Positions 34,736 through 44,949 are shown, numbered from the stretch's first letter. The stretch is DNA of 64,000 nt from Aneurinibacillus aneurinilyticus ATCC 12856 (GCF_000466385.1 NZ_KE952777.1:34162-98161); one strand, 5' to 3'. Notes: generated from the sequence alone by a model not told the origin. Program-made: numbers and translations.

Positions 34736-36769
34736 ATGAATCGTAAAGATCTAGTTATTATGGGATTTGTAATTTGTATTGTTGTCATGCTTGTCATTCC
34801 CATGCCCAATCCCCTTCTTGACGTTCTTTTGATTATTAATATATCGCTGTCACTTACTATTTTGCTGGTAGCGATGAATACAAATGATCCTTCGCAGTTC
34901 TCGATTTTTCCGTCGTTGCTTTTGATTACGACGCTGTTTCGCCTGGCGTTGAATGTATCATCAACGAGGAACATTCTGTCACATGGAGAAGCGGGAAAAG
35001 TTATTGAATCATTCGGTTCGTTTGTAATTGGCGGCAATGCGATTGTTGGCTTTGTTGTTTTCTTGATTTTGACTTTGATCAACTTTTTGGTTATTACAAA
35101 AGGTTCGGAGCGTGTGGCTGAGGTGGCTGCCCGGTTTGCGCTTGATGCCATGCCGGGGAAACAGATGGCAATTGATGCTGATTTGAACGCAGGTGCCATT
35201 TCCGACGCGGAAGCACAGCAGCGCCGGAAGAAAATCAGTCAGGAGTCCGAGTTTTTTGGCGCCATGGATGGTGCAACCAAGTTTGTAAAAGGTGACGCCA
35301 TTGCGGGTATTGTTATTTTTATTATTAATATTATTGGCGGTCTTATTATCGGAATGGTTGTTCATGGGATGGACTTCGCGGAAGCGGCCAAAACGTTTAC
35401 GTTATTGTCTGTAGGTGACGGACTCGTGAGCCAAGTGCCAGCGCTCCTATTGTCTACGGCAACAGGACTTATTGTTACCCGCTCCGCTTCTGAAGATAAC
35501 ATCGGTGATGATCTTGTTAAACAAATGATGGCATATCCTCGTCTTTTCTATGTTGTGGCGGGTACTATTGCTTTGATGGGAATCTTTACGCCAATCGGCC
35601 CTCTTTCTACTTTTCCGGTTGCCGGAGTGCTTGCTTTTGGAGGATTTAAATTACAGCGAACAATGAGAACGAAAGAAGTTGAACTTGAAACTTCCCCTGA
35701 AGAAGCGGAGATGGAGGAAGTTCGTAGCCCGGAAAGCGTAGTCAGTCTGTTACACATTGATCCAATCGAGTTTGAATTCGGCTACGGGCTCATTCCATTG
35801 GCAGACGCAAACCAGGGAGGCGATCTTCTTGATCGGGTCATTATGATTCGCCGTCAGTGTGCAATCGAGCTTGGTATTGTTGTACCGGTTATTCGGATTC
35901 GTGATAACATTCAACTGCGTCCGAATGAATATGTGATTAAGATAAAAGGCAATCAGGTGGCACAAGGCGAGATTATGCTTGATCACTATCTGGCGATGAG
36001 TCCAGGCATAGATGACGAATCCGTTGTCGGGATCGATACGGTAGAGCCTGCCTTTGGTCTTCCGGCTCTCTGGGTGACGGAAGAAGTAAAAGAACGGGCA
36101 GAAATGGCAGGATACACGGTAGTGGATCCGCCTTCCGTTGTAGCGACCCATTTGACCGAGATTATTAAACGGTATGCGCATGAACTGCTCAACCGTCAGG
36201 AAACCAAGTCGCTTATCGATAATGTTCGTGAAACCTCTCCTGCATTAGTAGAAGAATTAGTACCAAATGTATTAAGTGTCGGGGATATACAAAAAGTACT
36301 GCAAAAATTGCTGCGGGAGAAAATTTCGGTTCGAAATCTCCCTACTATCCTGGAAACGCTAGCGGACTATGGCCCTTATACGAAGGATACAGATTTGCTG
36401 GCCGAATATGTACGCCAATCGCTATCAAGACAGATTACGCTGCAGTTTGTGGCGCCAGGTGAGCCGCTGCAGGTAATTACAGCGGGACCAAGCCTTGAAA
36501 AAACAATTTCCGACTCGATTCAACAGACAGAGCAGGGCAATTATATGGCCATTGACCCTGATACGTCACAGCGGATTTTCGCCGCGCTTTCTGAACAAGT
36601 CAATCGCATGCTACAGATGGGACAACAGCCGATTATTTTAACTTCACCGGCCATTCGTATGTATATGCGCCAGTTGGTCGAGAGAATGATGCCGGAAATC
36701 CCTGTATTGTCCTATAACGAATTGGAGCCTGAAATTGAAATTCAAAGCGTAGGGGTGGTGAGCATCTAA
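34736..36769 (+). CDS. flhA: Flagellar export protein FlhA
   Basis: Export-gate protein and proton channel. 677 residues: eight predicted membrane helices in the first 310, the FHIPEP signature region (RLALNVSSTRNIL, ITKGSERVAEVAARFALDAM, DADLNAGAISDAEAQQRR), then a large cytoplasmic domain that docks chaperone-substrate complexes. ATG 34736 follows GGGGGGAA; the upstream in-frame ATG at 34718 is weaker. Its stop overlaps flhF. Confidence 0.97.
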   Translation: MNRKDLVIMGFVICIVVMLVIPMPNPLLDVLLIINISLSLTILLVAMNTNDPSQFSIFPSLLLITTLFRLALNVSSTRNILSHGEAGKVIESFGSFVIGGNAIVGFVVFLILTLINFLVITKGSERVAEVAARFALDAMPGKQMAIDADLNAGAISDAEAQQRRKKISQESEFFGAMDGATKFVKGDAIAGIVIFIINIIGGLIIGMVVHGMDFAEAAKTFTLLSVGDGLVSQVPALLLSTATGLIVTRSASEDNIGDDLVKQMMAYPRLFYVVAGTIALMGIFTPIGPLSTFPVAGVLAFGGFKLQRTMRTKEVELETSPEEAEMEEVRSPESVVSLLHIDPIEFEFGYGLIPLADANQGGDLLDRVIMIRRQCAIELGIVVPVIRIRDNIQLRPNEYVIKIKGNQVAQGEIMLDHYLAMSPGIDDESVVGIDTVEPAFGLPALWVTEEVKERAEMAGYTVVDPPSVVATHLTEIIKRYAHELLNRQETKSLIDNVRETSPALVEELVPNVLSVGDIQKVLQKLLREKISVRNLPTILETLADYGPYTKDTDLLAEYVRQSLSRQITLQFVAPGEPLQVITAGPSLEKTISDSIQQTEQGNYMAIDPDTSQRIFAALSEQVNRMLQMGQQPIILTSPAIRMYMRQLVERMMPEIPVLSYNELEPEIEIQSVGVVSI

Positions 36770-37968
36770 TGCGTGTAAAAAAGTATATCGTCGATTCCAT
36801 GTCAGATGCCCTTCAACAGATTCGAACCGATTTGGGGAAGGATGCCATTATTTTAAATACAAAGCCCATCAAGACTGGTGGGTTTTTAGGCATGTTCTGT
36901 AAAAAGAAAATTGAAGTCATTGCCGCTATTGATCCGAATGAATCCAAAGAGAAGGAAACTGTAAAAAACATACCGCAGTCCCCCGCTTCATTTGTCGCAC
37001 CTTCTACACAGCCTGCACCTACATTTTCCAATGTTTTGCAGACAGTTGCACTGCAAACAGGGTCCGCGCAGCGAGAAGAGAAAGTAGAGAGTGGCTCTGT
37101 TTCAAAAGAATTGGAAGAAATGCGGGGGATGCTGTGGAAGCTTATGATGGCAGATGATAAAAATACGTCATTGCCTGAAGCGTTTATTCCATTGCGTAAA
37201 CGTCTGCAAAGTCAGGGAATAGAAGAAGACGTTCTCGCATCCCTATTCGAAAGAATGCTGAAAGAACTATCCCCAGAAGAGATGCAGGACGACGAGAAGG
37301 TTAGGCAAAAAGCAAAGGAAATAATAGTGACTATGCTAAGGGAAGCTTCCGGAAAGCATGGTCCCCTGCAACCGGATATGTCACTTGTAACCTTCATTGG
37401 ACCGACGGGGGTTGGAAAGACAACCACACTTGCTAAGCTGGCGGCGGAAAGTACACTGGCAAGGCAGAAAAAAGTCGGCATGATAACATCAGATACGTAT
37501 CGGATTGCCGCTGTAGAACAGTTAAAAACGTACGCTAACATTTTAAATGTTCCACTGAAAATCGTTTATTCCGCAGAAGAGCTTGTACCTACGCTGGAAC
37601 GACTCACAGGGTGCGATATGATCTTCATGGATACTGCCGGGAGAAACTACCGTAACAAAGAGTATGTGGAGGAGATTAATAGATTGCTCCGTTCTCCATT
37701 ACCGAATGAGACGTTTCTCGTGTTAAGCCTGACTGCAAAGCAGGAAGATCTGGAAGCGATTATAGAAAGCTTTAAAGGTGTCCGTATTGACAAAGTAATT
37801 TTTACGAAAACGGATGAAACAAGTACATATGGTTCTATTTTTAATCTGATCATTAAATATAAACTTGCGCTTTCGTATATTACAACAGGGCAAAATGTAC
37901 CTGATGATATTGAACCAGCTAATCCGGAAACAGTGGCAGAGCTGATTTTGGGAGAGATTCGCGAATGA
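36769..37968 (+). CDS. flhF: Flagellar placement GTPase FlhF (SRP-type)
   Basis: SRP-family GTPase governing flagellum number and position. 399 residues: short N-terminal B domain (DALQQIRTDLGKDAIILNTK), then the NG domain with P-loop [39 protein letters not shown] and the TKxD-type FTKTDET. It begins on the last base of the flhA stop and overlaps flhG by 4 bases. Confidence 0.97.
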   Translation: MRVKKYIVDSMSDALQQIRTDLGKDAIILNTKPIKTGGFLGMFCKKKIEVIAAIDPNESKEKETVKNIPQSPASFVAPSTQPAPTFSNVLQTVALQTGSAQREEKVESGSVSKELEEMRGMLWKLMMADDKNTSLPEAFIPLRKRLQSQGIEEDVLASLFERMLKELSPEEMQDDEKVRQKAKEIIVTMLREASGKHGPLQPDMSLVTFIGPTGVGKTTTLAKLAAESTLARQKKVGMITSDTYRIAAVEQLKTYANILNVPLKIVYSAEELVPTLERLTGCDMIFMDTAGRNYRNKEYVEEINRLLRSPLPNETFLVLSLTAKQEDLEAIIESFKGVRIDKVIFTKTDETSTYGSIFNLIIKYKLALSYITTGQNVPDDIEPANPETVAELILGEIRE

Positions 37969-38846
37969 ACGATCAAGCGCAGCGTCTAAGAGAAAAGCTC
38001 GGGAAACTGCCAGTAGGCAATAATCGTTCGGATGAAGATGCTGGCAGAACAAGAGTCATCGCCGTGACAAGCGGAAAAGGCGGGGTAGGCAAATCGAATT
38101 TTTCATTGAACTTTGCATTGTGCTTACAACAAAAAGGGCATCGTGTTGTATTGTTTGATTTGGATGTTGGTTTTGCGAACATTGATGTGCTGATGGGCAT
38201 TTCTGCTAAAAAAAATATTGTTGATCTCATAGACAAGAGACTTGCAATCTGGGATATTATTGAAAAGGGGCCTAATGACCTAGAATTTGTAGCAGGAGGC
38301 TCCGGTCTGTCACAGATTTTTGAACTAGATGAAGTAAAGCTACATTATTTTTTCGAACAGCTGGCCCAATTGCAAGGATATGCTGATACAATTATCTTAG
38401 ACACCGGAGCTGGTATGTCCAAAGACATGCTTCGTTTTCTCCTTTCAGCTAATGAAATCATACTAGTCACAACCCCTGAGCCTACTTCGTTAACGGATGC
38501 ATATGCATTAGTTAAAATGGCGCACAATCAAAAGCCTGATATCCAAATTAACGTAGTAGTAAATCGTGTAACAAATGAAAAGGAAGGGAGAGTTACCGGT
38601 GAAAAGTTGCTGCTTGTTGCCCATAAGTTTCTAAATTTGGACATGAATCTGCTTGGGTTCGTGCATGACGATGTTCATGTGTCAAAAGCGGTAAAAAAGC
38701 AGCATCCTTTTTGTCTCGCTTATCCTGCGAGCAAAGCAGCACATAACTTGAAAAATTTAGTCAGCGTATATCTTTTACAAGGGAAGATGGAAGAGAGTGT
38801 TGGAATTAAAGGTTTTCTTTCACGTTTGCGTACGTTTTGGAAATAA
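37965..38846 (+). CDS. flhG: MinD-like ATPase FlhG (YlxH)
   Basis: Partner of FlhF that stimulates its GTPase and sets flagellar pattern. 293 residues with an activating N-terminal segment (NDQAQRLREKLG), a deviant Walker A TSGKGGVGKSNFSLNFAL, DLDVGFANIDVLMG and DTGAGMS. The start codon overlaps flhF. Confidence 0.97.
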   Translation: MNDQAQRLREKLGKLPVGNNRSDEDAGRTRVIAVTSGKGGVGKSNFSLNFALCLQQKGHRVVLFDLDVGFANIDVLMGISAKKNIVDLIDKRLAIWDIIEKGPNDLEFVAGGSGLSQIFELDEVKLHYFFEQLAQLQGYADTIILDTGAGMSKDMLRFLLSANEIILVTTPEPTSLTDAYALVKMAHNQKPDIQINVVVNRVTNEKEGRVTGEKLLLVAHKFLNLDMNLLGFVHDDVHVSKAVKKQHPFCLAYPASKAAHNLKNLVSVYLLQGKMEESVGIKGFLSRLRTFWK

Positions 38847-38867
38847 AGTGGGAAGGGGAATAGCAAA

Positions 38868-40007
38868 ATGCAGCCTATTCGGGTAGTAGTCATTGATGAT
38901 TCGGCATTTATGAGAAAGGTAATAGGCGATTTGCTTGAACAAGACCCTGGCATTCAAGTGGTAGCCAAAGGCAGAAATGGTTCGGAAGCAATGGGACTCA
39001 TAAAAAAATGGTCGCCCGATGTTGTAACACTGGATGTAGAAATGCCTGTTATGAATGGGTTGGAGGCATTGGCAACCATTATGAAAGAAGCTCCCCTTCC
39101 GGTCGTCATGTTGAGCAGCCTAACGAAGCAAGGGGCGAATGAAACGATTCTCGCACTTGAGATGGGTGCTGTTGATTTTATTCCCAAGCCTTCTGGAGCG
39201 ATTTCACTTGATCTTCCGACCATAGGTACAGAAATTGTACAGAAGGTGAAAGCAGCTGCCCATATAAAAGTGTCCCGTCTTCTTCAAATCGAAGAAAAAA
39301 TAAAAAGTATTCACAGCAATTGGATTGGTGCTGACAAGAGCCCTCTGTCTTATACGGTAGCAGGAAAAAAAGCAACGAATGAAATACAGGCGGGAGAGAG
39401 GTCAGACCGATTATTGCGAAAAGGAAAGATAGAAAATTTGATAGCGGTCGGGACTTCTACAGGTGGGCCTAAAGCACTTCAGGTCCTTCTTAAGGGAATT
39501 CCGCAAAATTTTAAGGGCAGCTTGGTTATTGTGCAGCATATGCCACCCGGGTTTACCAAATCGTTGGCCCAGCGTCTGAACTCGCTGTGCGAGATTGAAG
39601 TAAGCGAAGCGGAAGATAATCAAGTGCTGCAAGAAGGGCATGCATATATCGCTCCGGGAAACTACCATATGGAGGTAAAGCAGCGGACAGATGGAGAGAT
39701 GTACATATCACTAAATCAGGCACAGCCTAGAGGAGGACATCGGCCGTCCGTTGATACGCTTTTCGAATCTATTACGCATATTCGTCATCATTCCAAGTAT
39801 GCCATTATCATGACCGGAATGGGAAACGACGGAACGGCAGGCCTAAAAAAGCTAAAAGAGACAGGGGTTCGCTCCGTCATTGCGGAAGACGAATCTACAT
39901 GTGTCGTATTCGGTATGCCAAGGGCTGCCATTCAAGCTGGAACAGTAGACATCATAGCACCGCTTCACGAAATCTCTGTCCAGCTTATGCGGTGCTTAAA
40001 TTGCTAG
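38868..40007 (+). CDS. cheB: Chemotaxis methylesterase/deamidase CheB
   Basis: Demethylates receptors for adaptation. 379 residues: an N-terminal receiver (VVVIDDSAFMRKVI, phospho-Asp in TLDVEMPVMNG), a linker about 135-190, and the esterase domain with the catalytic Ser in GTSTGGPKAL, His in IVQHMPPGFT and Asp in MTGMGNDGTAG. The gene starts 21 bases after flhG. Confidence 0.97.
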   Translation: MQPIRVVVIDDSAFMRKVIGDLLEQDPGIQVVAKGRNGSEAMGLIKKWSPDVVTLDVEMPVMNGLEALATIMKEAPLPVVMLSSLTKQGANETILALEMGAVDFIPKPSGAISLDLPTIGTEIVQKVKAAAHIKVSRLLQIEEKIKSIHSNWIGADKSPLSYTVAGKKATNEIQAGERSDRLLRKGKIENLIAVGTSTGGPKALQVLLKGIPQNFKGSLVIVQHMPPGFTKSLAQRLNSLCEIEVSEAEDNQVLQEGHAYIAPGNYHMEVKQRTDGEMYISLNQAQPRGGHRPSVDTLFESITHIRHHSKYAIIMTGMGNDGTAGLKKLKETGVRSVIAEDESTCVVFGMPRAAIQAGTVDIIAPLHEISVQLMRCLNC

Positions 40008-40022
40008 GGAGGTGGATGATTT

Positions 40023-42113
40023 ATGGAAATGAATCAATATTTAGATATGTTTATCGAGGAGTCGAAAGAGCATATACAGGCCATCAACGATCATTTGCTC
40101 GTGCTTGAAAATGATCCTGAGAATGTAAATTTAATTAATGAAATCTTTCGCTCCGCCCACACTTTAAAAGGAATGGCAGCCACAATGGGGTTTGAGGACA
40201 TGGCGGCGCTTACCCATGAGATGGAGAATGTGCTGGATCAGGCACGTAACCATAAGCTGGTTATCGATACCGATATTATGGATGTTATTTTTAAATGTGT
40301 AGACGTATTGGAAACGATGCTATATTCCATTGCAGGTGGCGGTGATGGCAAAGAGGATGTCTCTCATATCGTAGCTGCGCTAAAGGCGATTCTTAAAGGT
40401 GAGCTGCCTGTCTCCATTCGTCAGGAAGACGTATCACAGCCCGAATCTGCTTCAGGGAAGGAAACAGCGGCAACAGCTATAGCAGAAACAGCGGAAGATA
40501 TGAGACCGTACCAGCTTGATGAGTATGAATTTACAGTCATTGAGCAATCCATTGAATCCGGGTACCATGCCTATTGGATAAAAACATCCGTAAAAGATGA
40601 TTGCGTGTTAAAAGCCGCACGGGCCTATATGGTATACGATAATCTTGAATCGCTTGGTGAAATTATTAAAACGACTCCTTCTGTAGAAGAATTGGAAGAA
40701 GAAAAATTTGAAAAGTCATTTGAAATCGTTCTGATTAGTAAAGAGACGGAAGATAAAATAGAAAAAACAGTTATGAACGTTTCGGAAATCGAAGCAGTGG
40801 AGGTGCGGGAGATTCAGCCGAATGCCCAGCACACAGCTTCCGTGCAACAGCAGGAGGAGAAGCAGCCAGCAGCTTCAGTTGCACCGACAAAGCAGCCAGC
40901 AGCGAAAGGCACTAAAGAGGAAAAAACCGCTGCAAAGGCACCGGTTGCCAAGAAAAGCACGACCAGTAAAACGATTCGTGTTGATATTGAACGTCTTGAT
41001 GTACTAATGAATCTGTTCAGCGAATTGGTCATCGATCGGGGCCGTCTGGAACAATTAGCCCGCGAATCCGGCCAGAGCGCTCTAATGGAGACGGTTGAGC
41101 ACATGAGCCGCATCAGTGGAGATTTACAGAATATCATCTTGACGATGCGCATGGTACCTGTAGAGCAGGTATTTAATCGCTTCCCACGCATGGTACGTGA
41201 TTTGGCGAAAGATTTGAACAAGAAGATCAATCTTGAAATTGTCGGGGCGGATACAGAACTGGATAGGACGGTCATCGATGAAATCGGAGATCCGCTTGTC
41301 CACTTACTGCGCAATTCGTTAGACCATGGAGTGGAATCTGCAGAGGAGCGCCGGGCAGCCGGAAAACCAGAAGAAGGCCTGGTACAGTTAAAAGCATACC
41401 ACAGCGGAAATCATGTATTTATTGAAGTGCGTGATGATGGTAAAGGGATTAACCGTGAAAAGGTGCTTAAGAAAGCGTTGGAACGCGGAATTTTAACAGA
41501 ACAAACGGCAAGTTCTTTGTCGGATAAGCAAATCTATGAATTGCTGTTTGCTTCAGGTTTAAGTACTGCGGATCAAATCTCTGACGTATCCGGTCGTGGC
41601 GTCGGTCTTGACGTAGTGAAGACAAAAATTGAATCGCTCGGCGGCTCATGCAGCGTCGACTCCAACCCTGGAGCAGGCACAACTTTTCTTATTCAGCTTC
41701 CGCTGACCTTATCGATTATTTCAGCCATGTTAGTACAGGTAGAAGATGAGAAATTCGCGGTGCCTCTCAGTTCTATTATCGAAACGGCTGTATTCTCGCC
41801 TGATGATATCATGCATGCGCATCAGCAAGATGTTATCGATTTCCGAGGACGTATTGTACCGCTCGTTTCTTTGAAATCAATTTTTAATATTCCGGATAGC
41901 ATAGAGCATAAAGATAATGATATTTCCGTTGTTATTGTCCGCAAGGGTGATAAAATGGCGGGACTTGTTGTAGATTCCTTTATTGGCCAGCAAGAAATCG
42001 TGTTGAAATCACTTGGCAAGTATCTGACAAATGTGTTTGCAATTTCAGGGGCTACGATTCTTGGGGATGGTCAGGTTGCACTTATTATAGATTGTAATGC
42101 GTTAATTAAATAA
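40023..42113 (+). CDS. cheA: Chemotaxis histidine kinase CheA
   Basis: Receptor-coupled kinase for CheY and CheB. 696 residues in canonical order: HPt domain with the phosphorylated His in SAHTLKGMAATMG, a CheY-binding P2 domain (about 165-260), an Ala/Lys-rich linker (about 265-315), the dimerisation helices (RLDVLMNLFSELVIDRGRLE), HATPase (LLRNSLDHGVE, GRGVGLDVVKT) and a C-terminal CheW-like domain. ATG 40023 follows GGGAGGTGG. Confidence 0.98.
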   Translation: MEMNQYLDMFIEESKEHIQAINDHLLVLENDPENVNLINEIFRSAHTLKGMAATMGFEDMAALTHEMENVLDQARNHKLVIDTDIMDVIFKCVDVLETMLYSIAGGGDGKEDVSHIVAALKAILKGELPVSIRQEDVSQPESASGKETAATAIAETAEDMRPYQLDEYEFTVIEQSIESGYHAYWIKTSVKDDCVLKAARAYMVYDNLESLGEIIKTTPSVEELEEEKFEKSFEIVLISKETEDKIEKTVMNVSEIEAVEVREIQPNAQHTASVQQQEEKQPAASVAPTKQPAAKGTKEEKTAAKAPVAKKSTTSKTIRVDIERLDVLMNLFSELVIDRGRLEQLARESGQSALMETVEHMSRISGDLQNIILTMRMVPVEQVFNRFPRMVRDLAKDLNKKINLEIVGADTELDRTVIDEIGDPLVHLLRNSLDHGVESAEERRAAGKPEEGLVQLKAYHSGNHVFIEVRDDGKGINREKVLKKALERGILTEQTASSLSDKQIYELLFASGLSTADQISDVSGRGVGLDVVKTKIESLGGSCSVDSNPGAGTTFLIQLPLTLSIISAMLVQVEDEKFAVPLSSIIETAVFSPDDIMHAHQQDVIDFRGRIVPLVSLKSIFNIPDSIEHKDNDISVVIVRKGDKMAGLVVDSFIGQQEIVLKSLGKYLTNVFAISGATILGDGQVALIIDCNALIK

Positions 42114-42127
42114 AGGAGGCAACAGCC

Positions 42128-42604
42128 GTGTTAGATCATAAGGATATCGTAGAAGAAATTAAGGTGATTGTGTTTCGTTTAAAGGATGAAGAATACGGCG
42201 TAGAAGTCAACCAGGTAAAATCAATTGAACGGCTCGAACATATTACCCGTGTTCCGCGCACGCCACAATTTATTAAAGGGGTTATTAATATGCGCGGCAT
42301 CGTAACTCCTATTGTGGATTTGCGCCGCCGTTTTGGCATTGAGGAAGCTACATATAACGAAACGACAAGGGTAATCATTGTCGCTATAGGTGAGATTGAG
42401 GTTGGATTAATCGTTGATTCAGCAAATGATGTTATCGATATTCCGATAAACGCAATTGAGCCGCCACCGGAAGTCGTAGGAGGAATTGAAGCCGTCTATC
42501 TGCGGGGGGTTGCGAAGCTGGATCGCCGTCTGCTTATTCTTCTCAATCTTAATAAAGTATTAAATACGGATGAAATTAAACAGCTAGAAAATATTGAGGC
42601 ATAG
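42128..42604 (+). CDS. cheW: Chemotaxis coupling protein CheW
   Basis: Links receptors to CheA. 158 residues forming one CheW domain: VIVFRLKDEEYGVEVNQVKS, ITRVPRTPQFIKGVINMRG and PIVDLRRRFG. It starts at GTG 42128 after AAAGGAGG and ends 3 bases before cheC. Confidence 0.97.
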   Translation: MLDHKDIVEEIKVIVFRLKDEEYGVEVNQVKSIERLEHITRVPRTPQFIKGVINMRGIVTPIVDLRRRFGIEEATYNETTRVIIVAIGEIEVGLIVDSANDVIDIPINAIEPPPEVVGGIEAVYLRGVAKLDRRLLILLNLNKVLNTDEIKQLENIEA

Positions 42605-42607
42605 CCA

Positions 42608-43225
42608 ATGAAGTTCGAACACTTTGATGATTTTCAGCTTGATGTCCTGAGGGAAGTCGGAAATATAGGAGCGGGAAACGCAGCCACCGCTCTTTCCAAA
42701 CTCATTTCTAAAGAAATTGATATGAAAGTTCCTCAAGTTAAAATTATTCCATTTGATGAAATTTCTGATTTTGTGGGCGGGGCGGAGACGCTTGTTGTCT
42801 GTGTGTTTTTACGGATGCTTGGCGATATTCCCGGCAACATGTTTTTCATCATTTCCGTAGATTCAGCCAAAAATTTACTTGAGGAATTACTAGGGATGAC
42901 GGCGCAAGATGCTGAAGTTTTTAATGATATGGAACTATCAGCGCTTAATGAAATAGGGAACATACTAACAGGCTCTTATTTATCTTCATTGGCCGACTTT
43001 ACAAAGCTGAATATGCAGCCTTCAGTACCAGCCGTTGCTATTGACATGGCAGGCGCGATTTTGTCTTATGGTTTGCTCGAATTTGGTCATAGTGGAGATT
43101 TTGCCCTTACGATTGATACCGCCTTTTTTCAAGGAAACGAGAAGATATCGGGACACTTTTTTCTGATTCCTGATCCGGAAGCCTTGTTGCAGCTGTTCCA
43201 GGCTTTGGGAGTTCCGTTCAAATGA
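42608..43225 (+). CDS. cheC: CheY-P phosphatase CheC
   Basis: 205 residues with both phosphatase helices of the family (QLDVLREVGNIGAGNAATAL and LSALNEIGNILTGSYLSSL). CheC removes phosphate from CheY-P and binds CheD for adaptation. It overlaps cheD by 4 bases. Confidence 0.97.
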   Translation: MKFEHFDDFQLDVLREVGNIGAGNAATALSKLISKEIDMKVPQVKIIPFDEISDFVGGAETLVVCVFLRMLGDIPGNMFFIISVDSAKNLLEELLGMTAQDAEVFNDMELSALNEIGNILTGSYLSSLADFTKLNMQPSVPAVAIDMAGAILSYGLLEFGHSGDFALTIDTAFFQGNEKISGHFFLIPDPEALLQLFQALGVPFK

Positions 43226-43704
43226 ATGTCATTAAGGTAGGCATGGCGGATCTGAATATCGCAAAATCTCCTGATCGAATCCGAACGACAGGCTTGGGCT
43301 CCTGCGTCGGTGTTGTATTGTTTGACAATCAGAATAAAATAGGAGGAATGGCGCACGTAATGCTCCCGGATTCCTCGTTAAGCAAAGGGATGCTGAATAC
43401 TGCCAAATATGCCAATACAGCGATTCCGAAGCTGATTGAAGATATGGAAAGGGCTGGAGCCAATCGGCGTAAGCTAATCGCAAAGCTTGCAGGTGGAGCG
43501 CAAATGTTTGCATTTTCTGTAGCGAGCGATGCCATGCGGATTGGCCCCCGAAATGTAGAAGCATGTAAGTTAGCATTGAATGAAGCGCGTATCCCAATTC
43601 TTGCCGAGGATACAGGAGGAAATTGCGGCCGAACTATCGAATTAGACAGCTGTACGGGCATTTTGAATATTCGGACAGTAAACCAAGGGGTAAAGGAATT
43701 GTAA
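43222..43704 (+). CDS. cheD: Chemoreceptor glutamine deamidase CheD
   Basis: 160 residues. The catalytic Cys28 is in TTGLGSCVGVVLFD and His45 in GGMAHVMLPDS, matching the cysteine-hydrolase pair of the family. KLAGGAQMFAF and AEDTGGNCGRTIELD are further signatures. The start overlaps the cheC stop; the two products form a complex. Confidence 0.97.
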   Translation: MNVIKVGMADLNIAKSPDRIRTTGLGSCVGVVLFDNQNKIGGMAHVMLPDSSLSKGMLNTAKYANTAIPKLIEDMERAGANRRKLIAKLAGGAQMFAFSVASDAMRIGPRNVEACKLALNEARIPILAEDTGGNCGRTIELDSCTGILNIRTVNQGVKEL

Positions 43705-43705
43705 T

Positions 43706-44122
43706 ATGTGGATAGGCTCAATTAAATGGAACCTCATTGTTGCAGGGATGATTGGTGTTCTAACGTTTGTATTTTCGTTTGTAAATAATTTGTTTTTAGA
43801 GAGCCTTTTGCGCTCTCTACTTGCATTTTTGCTATTTTTTACGCTCATGTTTATGTTTCGCTTTCTAGCAGGCAAAGTCATTGGCAGAGAGAACCAGAAT
43901 ATGCTTGCTTCCGAAGATAAAGGCCAGCACATTGACCTGGTAACGCCGGAAGAGTCCGCACAACGGCAGGGCCAAGAAGGGGAAAAAAAAGGAGAGCAGC
44001 CACCTTCTGCTGATTTTTCGCAATTTACCCCTTCAGATTTTCCTCATATTGCGCGCGACGGTAAGGACCACATCGACCCGGAAGAAGTCGCGCGGGCTCT
44101 GCGTGTATTCTCTAACGAATAG
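43706..44122 (+). CDS. Unrecognised membrane protein between cheD and sigD
   Basis: 138 residues with two predicted membrane helices (about 9-27 and 35-55), then a soluble, charged tail with a Gln/Lys/Glu-rich stretch (about 80-100) and a C-terminus RDGKDHIDPEEVARALRVFS that looks structured. It begins 2 bases after cheD and ends 17 bases before sigD, so it belongs to the operon. B. subtilis has no gene at this spot. Function unknown; a role in motility is implied only by position. Confidence 0.85.
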   Translation: MWIGSIKWNLIVAGMIGVLTFVFSFVNNLFLESLLRSLLAFLLFFTLMFMFRFLAGKVIGRENQNMLASEDKGQHIDLVTPEESAQRQGQEGEKKGEQPPSADFSQFTPSDFPHIARDGKDHIDPEEVARALRVFSNE

Positions 44123-44139
44123 AAGGGAGTGGGCGTACG

Positions 44140-44928
44140 ATGGCGCGGAAACCAAAAAAGCAAATTGATATAGAGAAATGGAAACGCTGGCGAGAGGAGG
44201 GAGATCGGCAATCTGAAATTGGACTGATTGAACAGTATTTACCACTTGTTAATTATGTTGCGAACCGATTGGCAATTGGATTGCCTGATATGGTAGACAA
44301 AGACGATTTAATTAGCTTTGGAAGACTGGGTTTGCTGGATGCCTTGAAAAAATTTGATTATACCCGGGGCCTTCAATTTGAAACGTATGGAATGTGGAGG
44401 ATTCGGGGCGCGATGATCGATGGCTTGCGTGAAAATGATGTGCTTCCTCGTTCCATTCGTGACAAAGCAAAAAAAATTGAAGAAGCGTATACACAGCTTG
44501 AGCAGCAAAACTTGCGCGCAGCTACGGATGAAGAAGTAAGCAAACATCTCAATATTTCAGTAGCTGAATTAAATCAAACGCTGCAGGATGTAGCGTTTGC
44601 TTCTGTATTCTCCCTTGATGAGCCTATTCAAGATGATGAAGACCAGAAGCACTCCCGCCAGGCGGTTATTATGGATGAATACGCTGAAAGGCCTGAGAAC
44701 GCGTTACATAAAGACCAGCAGAAACAAATTCTTGCCGAGGCGATTGAACGCCTTCCTCCGAAAGAAAGAACCATTGTATCACTATTTTATTATGAGGAAT
44801 GTTCGCTAACTGAAATCGCTGAAATCATGGGACTGTCAGCCTCGCGTATTTCACAGCTTCATTCCAAAGCGATTTTTCGCATGCGAGGATCGTTGCAACG
44901 CGCAAAAGATTACTTATTAAATGAGTAA
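44140..44928 (+). CDS. sigD: Flagellar sigma factor SigD (sigma-28, FliA family)
   Basis: Directs late flagellar, chemotaxis and autolysin genes. 262 residues with region 2 (LPLVNYVANRLAIGLPDMVD, DLISFGRLGLLDALKKFDY, TYGMWRIRGAMIDGLREND), region 3 and region 4 (RLPPKERTIVSLFYYEECSL, EIAEIMGLSASRISQLHSKA). ATG 44140 follows GAAGGGAGTGG. Confidence 0.98.
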   Translation: MARKPKKQIDIEKWKRWREEGDRQSEIGLIEQYLPLVNYVANRLAIGLPDMVDKDDLISFGRLGLLDALKKFDYTRGLQFETYGMWRIRGAMIDGLRENDVLPRSIRDKAKKIEEAYTQLEQQNLRAATDEEVSKHLNISVAELNQTLQDVAFASVFSLDEPIQDDEDQKHSRQAVIMDEYAERPENALHKDQQKQILAEAIERLPPKERTIVSLFYYEECSLTEIAEIMGLSASRISQLHSKAIFRMRGSLQRAKDYLLNE

Positions 44929-44949
44929 AATGGGAAAAGAGGGTTGCAT

